NCBI GenBank assembly: GCA_014529385.2
Contig: CM043942.1
Span: 26,788,469-26,852,468 of the forward strand
Length of the DNA: 64,000 bases
Reading direction: 5' to 3'
Source of the DNA: Adiantum capillus-veneris
Taxonomy: Eukaryota > Streptophyta > Polypodiopsida > Polypodiales > Pteridaceae
Shown: piece after piece, positions 22,901 through 30,310 of the stretch
How positions within the stretch are numbered: position 1 is the first letter of the stretch
Layout of the letters: each line of letters begins with the position of its first letter
The notes under the pieces: model-generated
Database searches by the model: none
What the model was told of the DNA's origin: nothing
The model's input: only the letters and a program-made list of their open reading frames with translations
Made by a program: the position numbers and the translations under genes

Positions 22901-23157
22901 AGGGCTTTTATGGAAGAACTTGTGTAATGAGTACTAACTAAGACATTCTTAAAAGAAGCCCACCGAATAGGACCATCACCAAAAACATGCAAATTCTTCA
23001 AATTAGACTTAGCTAAAAACTTAAATCTTTCTTGATACAGACTATGACTACTTCTAGTTACTGAAAAGAAAGAAGGGTCGAAAAGACGTACCTGAGAGTC
23101 ATCAACATTGCTGGTTGAAGCTGAAGAAGAAGTAAAACTTAAGTACTTAATTAAGAC
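19963..23157 (-). CDS. Penelope-like polyprotein: GIY-YIG endonuclease, CxC motif, reverse transcriptase
   Basis: Open frame of about 1,064 codons without internal stop; TGA at 19963-19965. No in-frame ATG precedes the endonuclease: the first strong position is TTG at 22999-23001 (residue 1 below) and the frame stays open to 23157. Residues 58-162: GIY-YIG nuclease (VIYVIY...MMYVGQT, Arg of AFVRFQEH, AKHG, catalytic-type Glu in PRELFWM, closing GFN). Residues 412-414: CPC, the linker CxC motif. RT: LPFLYTVWKFHKNPIKPRF (about 594-612), a long fingers insertion, motif A FDFTTLY (Asp 692), motif B IGIPMGTNCA (790-799), motif C FVDD (Asp 839-840), FLDLKIF, thumb with YDKR and SSNISLL...SQLFRFSR. 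The RT is related to telomerase RT. All catalytic residues are present, so it may be functional or only recently dead. The GIY-YIG lacks an obvious CCHH cluster, favouring Chlamys over Naiad. Confidence 0.9.
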   Translation of the reverse strand, partial: VLIKYLSFTSSSASTSNVDDSQVRLFDPSFFSVTRSSHSLYQERFKFLAKSNLKNLHVFGDGPIRWASFKNVLVSTHYTSSSIKALNRLRRLRKKHLAVDRPLSPVHTSQVIYVIYNIHDSSMMYVGQTFRTAFVRFQEHVREARKVQSKSTVRESVKPLYAAIAKHGFESFRCFPIEHIEGNFRNSKEFYKSAWPRELFWMRTLHTFFPKGFNLEGKSSLRKNKTIYYKKPMLWRRHPKPELVLPSSQFKRIWIPKGSRSDPPSIPEINPVVLHNTISSRVQGLPRASISRIESDNPSNHRIFAYRDFKRRLIYLSSAMELGSFSYKIFERYNIRILFKLLYTLENYSYEDLELRESHSTQLRVLLGKFLKSKCPSLKNPLVGKKDLLITIFTSPDLDKIGLSSILRSQEALDALPPCVRKVWNHPVVAFKYVKTLGQKAFNYSDIGRNLKKQERLAISSIDCPCSKTAFSSYVNGALGHVVTADCSILPSDSLKDLFSRGTKYRLPSSNDSCLLKAIEKGISSFVVKFEESLGVQGIFTHWKSVILKKASLKLASCSRNVSSGRNSLSSSDRDALRKFHRDFVISYVDKCSNNFVVTCKKFYLECLLGEVNSQTYSDCDLSVQEVILKHEDFCKSFGFKCLPKLPFLYTVWKFHKNPIKPRFIAASCNTSLTEVSKWLSYCFKAILPSVNELWNNMLKEADVPTDSSWILNDSVGVIPVLKFLNSSRSLKEKSSPLCLQTFDFTTLYTKLNLEDLKFRVKSLISKVFAFKLEKDRYKALLVEKSALNFDFLWLKNKNVDVDKGRKRFTRIVDDIDIISWLDFLLDNLYITIGDSLFKQTIGIPMGTNCAVFLANFYLFTYEFDFMERLVLANTCPIFLHKLCNVRRFVDDLFVPDVPSFQDFMYLNSSSVGGGIYPKEFCELNCTTNSDCCAFLDLKIFQTPLGLEVDIYDKRLEPEYANLKIIRMPHISSNISLLAKYGVICSQLFRFSRLCSSKSTFVVQSCHLISLLVEKGYSFKRIMKKVRSFLHRSKFIFSVSSFGMFKIISSKFNRSGELKSRLIV
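23086..23094 (-). promoter_or_regulatory. Possible 5' splice donor inside the PLE N-terminal frame
   Basis: The minus strand reads CAG/GTACGT, a near-perfect plant donor. A pyrimidine-rich TTCTTTCTTTTCAG lies only about 30 bases further on, too short for a normal intron. If the donor is used with an upstream ATG exon or a distant acceptor, it would explain the missing start codon. Confidence 0.25.
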
Positions 23158-23265
23158 TTAAACTCATGATTAAGACTTAAGAAACTTGAACTTGACTCAG
23201 AGACAAGACTCAAAAGACTTTGTGTTTGATTGATTCAATGATTGAAATGTGTTACAAGGGCGTTC

Positions 23266-23437
23266 TTATATAGAAACTGAAGAGACATGACCATAGGTCA
23301 AAAGACATGACTCTAGGCCAATAGTCGTGTCCCTCTGTTGTAGAGTCATGACCCTTCCGCGTAAAGGTGCAGCCATTCGCTTAGGAGGCACGAATATTTG
23401 CCGAACAGGTGCGACTCTTGGGCGAAGAGACATGTCC
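23266..23437 (-). promoter_or_regulatory. Candidate PLE promoter: TATATAA with upstream CATG repeats
   Basis: TATATAA on the minus strand at 23266-23272 lies about 110 bases before the open frame. Upstream are four decamer-like repeats of the form AGACATGACC / AGTCATGACC / AGACATGTCC (23283, 23303, 23344, 23428) and a related AGTCGTGTCC (23323). The arrangement suggests an internal or 5' promoter with repeated binding sites; no experimental support. Confidence 0.4.
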
Positions 23438-23726
23438 TTTCAAGATCAAGGGTCTCTGATTTGGTACATCTTCATTTCTGCAAAAGAATCAAGTGAAGAA
23501 GGTAATACAAAGACAAAGAATACATCACAATCGTGACATTCCCTCCCATTTAAAATAAAACCCAAGGTAGTTGTAGAAACTCCGGGAGAAGGAAATGTAT
23601 TGTTGTTGTGCTTCTGCATCCAAAGCTCTTTCTATTAAGTCCCACGTCATGGCACTGTTAATGACCATAACTATCTTGTCAACTTGAAAATTGATCATAT
23701 TTGTGAGTGAGTGCGCGTGCGGAAGC

Positions 23727-23727
<1 letters not shown>

Positions 23728-23774
<47 letters not shown>
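23728..23774. repeat. (GA)n microsatellite
   Basis: Uninterrupted GA run of about 47 bases next to the 5' side of the Penelope-like element. Confidence 0.95.
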
Positions 23775-23777
<3 letters not shown>

Positions 23778-24396
23778 GACACAAACACCAGAGATGGTGA
23801 AGAGGGGGCGATCAGACCCCCATGACTACCATGAGCAGAAGACCCTCAGTACAATCAGTATGATCTCTGTGAGACGAGAGAGGTGGAAGTGGGTACCTCC
23901 CTCGCCGGACAAATAGGTGCCCAAGGGGAGGTATGGCAAGGCCTAATAAAAATCCCCACGACCCAACAGATAAATGATATATGGAAATATATATGGGCGC
24001 CCAGACAAAAGTGGGTGGTCGGCCCCAAACTCGAACGGTCGGACCAAGCAAAAACCTAGACTATGGATGGCTAGCCCGGAGACATACTAGCCGTACAAGT
24101 ATTGTAATTCTAACACCCCTTCTCAGCACCTGATGCTGAACAAACCGCGTGAAGCTGAAGATATGAGGCAAATGATGAAGATGTCTACTGCAATGTCCAC
24201 TGAAGGATAATACTGCGGCGAACTCCGTGAGTGTAGCAACAATCTGAGGTGTCCCGCAACAAGAAATCTCCATGTAAAGTGTCCTCACGAGCAGTGTAGT
24301 TAACTGTTGTACTCCACCGATACAGGGTGAAGATACTGCGTGAAGGTTCCGAACTGTGTGTGAAAACAACTCCTTGTCGTAAAAGAAATGCCAATA
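23775..24396 (-). other. Possible LTR-like segment, unassigned
   Basis: On the minus strand the text GAGAAGGGGTGTTAGAATTA near 24100-24125 looks like a polypurine tract followed by an LTR start, and TATATTTCCATATATC near 23975-23990 looks TATA-like. No matching second LTR, primer site or coding motif is present, so this is a tentative solo or fragmentary LTR. The rest, to 24396, shows no recognisable gene. Confidence 0.25.
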
Positions 24397-25159
24397 TGTA
24401 GGGTGCAGCGGAATGAATATTGAACTTTGCTCAAGATGAGTGCTCCGAACTGTGCTCAAGGTTCTTTTGTTCTTATGGAAGGGAAAGCCTTCCGTTCTTA
24501 ATAAGAGAGTGCAATGATCACAAACAAAGTGAATGGACACTGTGCGTGCAAGTGTATGAGACTGAGAGATAGAGAAAGAAGAATACAACACCAGAATGTT
24601 GTCAAACCCTCCTCCAAGGGCCCCACTCTCTATGGCGAGAGCGGTCTACTTATGATTGCACAAATCTCTACAATGCTTGGACTTGCCGACGATGAGGACG
24701 ACGAGACGGGCTAAAATCTGAGACTGCTAAGGGCTGAAATCTGCAAATCTTTATCTGATGAATTCTGACTCTACGTCGATGACGATGTCGATGGCGACGA
24801 TGCGCTGAAAACGCAGATGCTGAAATCTGCGTTTTCCGGGCTGAAACTGCAAACTTCGCGGGATCTGACCATGCGGCAAGGATCTGCTGCGGGAAGGTGA
24901 GATCTACGAGGTTCAGGGGTCCTTCTGCTGTGCCTAAGTGCTAAAAACTGAAAACGCTGATGCTTGTGGAGATTTCGTCGCGAAGATTTGCAAAAACGCT
25001 GAAGTGTCTTGAAGATGCAAAAACGCTAGGGCTGAAAATGGTCTTGCTGTGGAGAATCTGCTAACGTTGGGGGTTCTGCTTGGTCTGCTGTCGCCAAGGA
25101 TCTGCAAGAGCAAAAACGCTCGCTAATCTGGTCAATTTTCTGTTGTGAAGCAAAAACGC
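24397..25159 (-). repeat. LTR of family C, copy 2 (truncated)
   Basis: Starts TGTAGGGTGCAGCGGAATG and follows copy 1 (12189 onwards) through its AAAAACGCT repeats. It stops where copia gag text begins. No primer site precedes it. Scattered small indels between the copies indicate age. Confidence 0.65.
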
Positions 25160-26106
25160 TAGGGCATCTGGGGGTACAATAGCTGCATTTGTAGTGGAAC
25201 CAGCATTTGGAACCGCCCTCTTTCTTCTTAGCCTCTTTTGCCTTCAACTTAGGACACTGCTTAATCAAGTGATCATTACCTTTACAATAATGGCAACGCA
25301 TCTTCTTTTTGCCCTTATCACCAGAATTTCTACACAAATTGCTACCAGCAGAAGCATTAGGAATAGGTGATTTTCCACTCGCAGAAGAATCATAAGAAGT
25401 GTTGTTACCACCCTTCCTTTGAATAGCAATAAAAGCATGTTCAACTGCACGCTGTTTAGTCCTGTTTTTTTTGGAAAGTGACTCTTGCAACAGCAATGTG
25501 TATAATGCATCAAACTTGACAACTTCAGGATTTTCTTGGGTTATAAGTCTCCAAGTACTAGCAAAAGTCTGGTAAGAATCTGGTAAGGCATCAAGAACAT
25601 TCTGCACAAGGGAACTGTCTGAAATGACTTCACCTGCAGAAATAAGTTGCTCATTGATATCCTTAACACCAACAAGGAAAGTGTCCATATCATCTTCCTC
25701 ATACATAATCTTCGACTCCAGCTCTTTACGCAGCAATGCAATTTTTGCCTCATTGCGGCTTGTATAAAAACCAGTCAGAATATCCCAAGCCTGTTTTGCA
25801 GATTTCGCTGAACGAATGTGAGGAGTAATATTACGCTTCACAGACAATGCAATCAACGCATGAGCCTGCGCATGCCGTAGGTAAAACAACTCTAGCGGCA
25901 GCAATCCTTGCAGTAAGACCTACAAAATCCTCAACATCGCCTACATCCTTAGAACCAGAACGTATATCAATGCCCTACACAATATTCCAGACGCCCTTTG
26001 ACACAAGAACATGTTGCATCACGTAAGCCCACATAGGGTAATTGTCCCCATCCAATCTCTCCTCAGCAGCAAACATCTTGAACACATCTCTGTTGTTGTC
26101 AGTCAT
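25160..26106 (-). pseudogene. Copia gag (UBN2-type) with CCHC knuckle
   Basis: ATG at 26104-26106 starts MTDNNRDVFK, then LDGDNYPMWAYVM, the N-terminal copia gag signature. After a stop near 25975 and a frameshift, the UBN2 core follows: SAKSAKQAWDIL, EAKIALLRKELES, DMDTFLVGVKDI, VQNVLDALPDSYQ. A Lys-rich linker leads to the knuckle CHYCKGNDHLIKQC (about 25265-25310), then the sequence runs into unrelated LTR-C DNA near 25160. Gag coats the RNA in virus-like particles. Broken by one stop and a frameshift. Confidence 0.8.
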
Positions 26107-26455
26107 GGTAAATGTTGCACCTGATGTGAAAACTGCCAGAACAGAGGAGAAACGAAGTGGGAATAACACGTGCTATATAGCACAAACCGTAGAAGATTAT
26201 AAGGGGTCTGTTATGCAGAAAACGACACATACAAAAATTCTGCACAAAATGACGAAATAGCATGTGCAGTACTACGAGTAGTGAAAACAGAGGCCGAAAT
26301 GAGCCCGAATCAAAAATCTGAGCAGACTAAAGCTCAACGAACCCACCCGAAATTTTTATAGACCTGCGAACGCTCGCCAAAGCTCACAGAAATCGGAGAA
26401 AGTGAGCAGGCGTGTACTGGAGCTGCTGGCGACTAAGCCTGGGAGGACGCAACTT

Positions 26456-26467
26456 GCTCTGATACCA
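26456..26467 (-). promoter_or_regulatory. Primer binding site, tRNA-iMet type
   Basis: TGGTATCAGAGC on the minus strand, two bases inside the LTR 26470-26696. Confidence 0.85.
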
Positions 26468-26469
26468 AT

Positions 26470-26696
26470 TGTTGGAATTAGGGTTGCAAGACAACAGACG
26501 CAACTTGGAGAAGACGAAGGAAGCTCAAGGCACACAACAGAGTGTATTACTTAGTGTGCAATGGAAAGATGGATAGCCCTAGAATGAATGGACGTACATA
26601 CAATGCACGGGGGAAAAAACCTCCTAAAGAGAAAAAAAATGCCCCGGCGGTCCTAAATGTGTTCACACACATCACTACCACATGTATATGGTAACA
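26470..26696 (-). repeat. Copia-B family LTR (inner copy)
   Basis: 227 bp, plus-sense ends TGTTGGAATTAGGG and GGTAACA. About 90% alike to 26732-26957 and 39193-39425 by eye. Confidence 0.85.
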
Positions 26697-26717
26697 AATC
26701 CGAGGAGGACGCAACCT

Positions 26718-26729
26718 GCTCTGATACCA
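26718..26729 (-). promoter_or_regulatory. Second tRNA-iMet primer site
   Basis: A second TGGTATCAGAGC on the minus strand lies between the two LTR copies, inside a 35-base spacer (26697-26731) that repeats the leader wording GAGGACGCAAC. Confidence 0.85.
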
Positions 26730-26731
26730 AT

Positions 26732-26957
26732 TGTTGGAATTAGGGTTGCAAAAAAACACACAGCTTGGAGAAGACGAAGGAAGCTTAAGGCACACAACGG
26801 AGAGTGTATTACTTAGTGTGCAATGGAAAGATTGATAGCCCTAGAATAAATGGGCGTATATACAATGCACGGGGAAAATACCTCTAAAAGAGAGAAAAAA
26901 TGTCCCGGCGGTTCTAAGTATGTTCACACACATCATTACCACATGTAAATGGTAACA
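26732..26957 (-). repeat. Copia-B family LTR (outer copy)
   Basis: 226 bp with the same ends as the inner copy. Substitutions and a few indels relative to it show that the duplication is not recent. Confidence 0.85.
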
Positions 26958-27779
26958 TGCTAGAGGCTCACAAAGGTGTCAGGCTAGGTCCTAAGCTAAG
27001 CCTCATGCTAGACTATAGCGGAAGCATGTCCACGTAGCGCAAGTGCGCACGTGACATCGCTGGATCCATAAATGCCATTGTGCTTTGTCTGTTCTTTGGT
27101 AGGACCGGTATGTTGTGAGACACGATTGGAGCTTTGGTACCACAATAACGGATAGGCATCACGTGCCAACGAAAAAGAATAGACGAGACAAACTTTTAGA
27201 ACTTCAAATAACTGAATCGAAAGAGATGCACGACACATGAGACGCAGAATGGAGGAATTCCATCCCAAGAGAGCATTGGCCCCAAACCCTGATGCCCCTT
27301 TCAATATTTCTTTATATTACTTGAACTCGATACATCAACCGTGGCTTTGCTTTGCACTTACACGCGGTAGAGTGCAAAGAATAAGACCACAACTTGTATT
27401 TTAAAGGCCCCTCATGCCATCTAAAAGCAATACACTGAAAAGCATTGATTCTAAAAGTAATTGGCCTCCAAAAGTTCAACACAAAAGCAAGAAATCCGTT
27501 CACTGCCATGTCAGCAGTTGTCAGTGCCAAACACGGAATCTGTCGTACAATCTCGCACGTAAACAGGTCAGCGTAAAATCCGGGATTGCTGCCATGTCAT
27601 AAACTACTACACAAAAAGAATCTTGTGAGTGTGAAGCAATTGTACCTTCTTCAACTTCAAGGTCCTACTCTAAAGACCGATATCTCATAGTGGTCATAAC
27701 AGCAACAAGCACCTCCTAAAGTCATTATGAACGCCCAAATGGTGAAGGCAAGGGAAAAACCTCTCCTAAAGAGAGTAAA

Positions 27780-27780
<1 letters not shown>
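26958..27780. other. Interval without recognisable gene
   Basis: Minus-strand frames at 27008-27304 and 27312-27530 have no family signature I recognise. No LTR or RNA gene seen. Confidence 0.4.

Positions 27781-27782
<2 letters not shown>

Positions 27783-27844
<62 letters not shown>
27783..27844. repeat. (CT)n-(TG)n compound microsatellite
   Basis: CT run from 27783 to about 27829, continuing as TG to 27844. It lies 25 bases beyond the bL33 stop, i.e. in the 3' UTR position of that gene. Confidence 0.95.
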
Positions 27845-27868
27845 ACGCACGCAAACGTACCATTGCCC

Positions 27869-28042
27869 TTATTTCATCTTCTGTTCGGTGAAGAGAACGT
27901 GCTTCTTGACGATGGGATCATACTTGCGAAACTCAAGCTTATGTTGAATCCTGCGGGGGTTCTTGGGCTTGACATAGAAGTAGCCAGTGCCTGCGGCCGA
28001 CACCAGTCGTATTAGCACAGATCCTCCTTTCGACTTCCCCAT
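27869..28042 (-). CDS. Ribosomal protein bL33 (organellar, probably mitochondrial)
   Basis: Complete 57-residue protein from ATG 28040-28042 to a stop at 27869-27871. It reads [18 protein letters not shown], then [21 protein letters not shown] and [10 protein letters not shown], matching bacterial-type L33 along its whole length. It has no cysteine, so it is the zinc-free form. bL33 is a small large-subunit protein near the E site. Plants encode a plastid-genome version of different sequence and a nuclear version for mitochondria; this wording fits the nuclear one. An in-frame ATG five codons upstream (28055-28057) gives MKRRT; I chose MGK because it matches the family start. CT/GA microsatellites flank both sides. 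Intronless here. This is the one apparently intact host gene in the window; a retrocopy cannot be excluded. Confidence 0.88.
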   Translation of the reverse strand: MGKSKGGSVLIRLVSAAGTGYFYVKPKNPRRIQHKLEFRKYDPIVKKHVLFTEQKMK

Positions 28043-28507
28043 CGTTCTTCTTTTCACGCTAGGTAGTAGGTATCTGCTCTAGGCCTAGTAATCCTTACTT
28101 CGTTAGCGTAGTGGTCATTTCAAATACCTTGGCCTCTCATTAGCCCACGTGGCTCCAGTGCCAGCGCCGCTTAAAAGCTCTAAAAAAAACTACGCCCGGA
28201 AGCCCAGCGCTGAAACGGTCTAAAAATAAAAACTACGCCATCAAAAGCTACCAAGTGAATAAAATAAATAAAAAAGATTCTGCGTTGCTCCTGAGAGCAA
28301 TTCGTTTTTTTCCTTGAAGCAGTTCGTAGGTTCCAGAATCGCAGAAGCAATTCGATCTTCTCCACAAGCAATTCGCAAGATCCAGAAGTAAGCTCTATAG
28401 CTCAGCGCAACACATCCTGCAAGTCGTTGCAATTGGAGCAAACCCTCGATCGCAATTGCAGCAAGCGCTCGTCACAAGCTTGTCAACATACGTGTAGCAA
28501 GGTTGGT

Positions 28508-28565
<58 letters not shown>
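28508..28565. repeat. (CT)n microsatellite
   Basis: About 58 bases of pure CT, i.e. (GA)n on the bL33 coding strand, about 470 bases upstream of its start. GA repeats are common in plant promoters and 5' leaders; no functional claim. Confidence 0.95.
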
Positions 28566-28571
<6 letters not shown>

Positions 28572-28584
28572 GCCAATGACTCCA

Positions 28585-28714
28585 ACATGCACGCATAGCT
28601 GACTGCGTCTTGAAGAGTGACCTTACCCTGAAATTGTTTAAAGCAATCTACATGCGCGCATAGCTGACTGCATCTTGAAGAGTGACCTTACCTTGAACTT
28701 GTTCAAAACAATCT
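28585..28714. repeat. 65-bp tandem duplication
   Basis: Units 28585-28649 and 28650-28714 share ACATGC.CGCATAGCTGACTG and TCTTGAAGAGTGACCTTACC with about seven differences, hence an old duplication. Confidence 0.8.
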
Positions 28715-28877
28715 AAAGAAATTTGGCCCTAACCCTCTCGATCAAGATAATAAGGCCGCGATAGCTTGTTTTCTTGCGCTTGTGCATATCAAGTCTTTTT
28801 CCTTCCCATGCTCACCAAATTTTGCATAGATAATGCCTATAGTGTGCTTTGCGTAACATCATTGTGACAAGGGCTGA

Positions 28878-29400
28878 GAGCTACATGCTCAGGTCATCAA
28901 ACACGGTTGTGAAAGCCGGGTGCTCTTTACTAGATATCTATGCCTGATCGAAATAAGATCTCTTGGACTGTACTTATTTTAGGTTACGTAGAGCATTGTC
29001 TTTACAAAGAAGTTGTGACATGTCTGCTACAAATGAGGCTTAAGGGGGTGTGTCCGGATGCGATCACATTAGTTTGTGGAATCAGAGATTATAATCTACT
29101 GAGATTGCTCCAAATTGGGCGAGAATTCCATTTTGAAATTGTTAGAGAAGGTTTTGAAGGAGACCCTTTGTAATGAACTGTTTAGTGGGGTTTTATGCCA
29201 TGCAGAAAAGAGCCATGAAGAAAAGCCTACCTCGTCGACATGGCGAGAGCATTCTTCAATATCATAGAGTTTGTAGGCCAAGCTCCTCCCTATTCATTCC
29301 AGCAGTAGAAGGTCGACAATGTCACTGTATGCCTCATCGGCATATTGGAATCGACCTTCTTTTGCAGTAAAGCCTATGCGCCTTCCCCACGTAGCAATCA
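28878..29400 (+). pseudogene. Pentatricopeptide-repeat (PPR) protein fragment
   Basis: ELHAQVIKHGCESRVLF (28878-28928) is the classical start of a plant PLS-type PPR repeat. After a deletion comes PDRNKISWTVLILGY (28940 on), then MRLKGVCPDAITLVCG and LLQIGREFHFEIVREGF, all canonical PPR helix text (MPDRNxxSWT, GVxPDxxTL). A stop at 29171-29173, then MNCLVGFYAM and frame-broken sequence. PPR proteins bind and edit or stabilise organellar RNA. This piece spans about two and a half repeats, lacks start, C-terminus and any E/DYW domain, and is dead. Confidence 0.75.
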
Positions 29401-30310
29401 TAGCAGCTTTGTGTGTAACAAGACCAAGTGGCTAGTTGAACAGTATTTCCAGCTTCAACTACCTTACTCAGCTCGTTTCTGCAGGCGCAACTAGTTATGG
29501 CCTAACTCTATCGTGTTTCACTGCAAACTGATCAAGAGAAACTTGGACACATCTCCTCTACATTTGCAACGGCGACATATTCCAGTGTGCGGTGAGTAAG
29601 AAGTGCCACATTCTAGTCTTGAACGTTGAGGACACGGTAAAAAGAACGCATCGAAAATTGCATGCTGCCGTGGGAATGGCACGTTCCCTCGTATTATGAA
29701 AATTGGGGAGGACTGTGCAAACTCCCCCATGCAAGGACACCAGCACGTTTTCTTTTTTTTCTATAACATAAGAAGTAAAGAACACATACAAATAATGAGA
29801 TTACTCTCAGAACCTTCAACATTGTGCTATTACTTTTCTAACGCTTCGTACTTATTCTTTGCAAGGGACATTCGGGAAATCAGCTATCGCTTGCCTCTTC
29901 CCAACTCGAAAGCCCACAGCAGCACAATCCAGCATCAGGTACATGGTTGTTTCAAACGCTTGAATTGTTCGTTGCTTAGATGTGACTAGTAAGTAAATAT
30001 CACAAGGTTCTCATCGCATTGAATTATTTAGATTGAGTCCGATTTAAGCGTTGAATGGACCATCACCGAAAGCGTAGGATACACCTCAGCAGATCGAAAG
30101 CGAGTCGCACTTCAATCAAGAAGAAGGCTAGATTTCTACCTTGCTCACGATCATGGATTGATATTGTGAATATAGTATACCAATGGAGTTCAGACGTTAC
30201 AGCGATATTCAGACCTTTAAGCATATGCTTTGTTTGTGGTGTAGTTTTCATCCAAAGAAGTGCCTCTTTTGATTGTACTCGAGCTCTAGACGAAACATCG
30301 ATTGTAATGT
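29400..30310. other. Interval without recognisable gene
   Basis: Short frames only. It may include the 5' part of the Helitron-type element that follows, but no TC-type terminus or Rep zinc-finger block was identified. Confidence 0.35.

Larger units (their letters stand above)
19244..23727 (-). mobile_element. Penelope-like retroelement, N-terminal GIY-YIG (Naiad/Chlamys type); ends provisional
   Basis: Minus-strand element around a single long open frame (19963-23157) with TATA-like promoter text upstream and a GA microsatellite immediately beyond its 5' side (23728-23774). N-terminal-endonuclease Penelope-like elements are reported to prefer microsatellite targets, so the GA tract is a natural right boundary. 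On the left, the A/C-rich tandem duplication at 19244-19345 is a candidate 3' end. Neither boundary is proven; I found no pseudo-LTR by eye. Confidence 0.6.
25160..26957 (-). mobile_element. Ty1/copia element (copia-B family), 5' part only
   Basis: Minus-strand copia beginning on the right with two LTR copies, each followed by an iMet primer site, then gag (26106 down to about 25160), ending in LTR-C sequence. Same family as the remnant at 39193-42873: LTRs and gag zinc-knuckle region are clearly alike. Protease, integrase and RT are missing here. Confidence 0.8.

Noticed and set aside
23061-23091. A 31-base intron in the PLE N-terminus (CAG/GTACGT to TTTTCAG)
   Set aside because: Far below known plant intron size, and the frame is open without splicing.
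28095-28125. Possible tRNA gene: A-box-like TTAGCGTAGTGG
   Set aside because: No B-box (GGTTCGANNCC) or acceptor pairing follows within tRNA distance.
27781-28565. Arg/Glu or Leu/Ser repeat proteins over CT tracts, and CRISPR-like repetition
   Set aside because: Simple dinucleotide runs with no spacers; translations are artefacts of the repeat.
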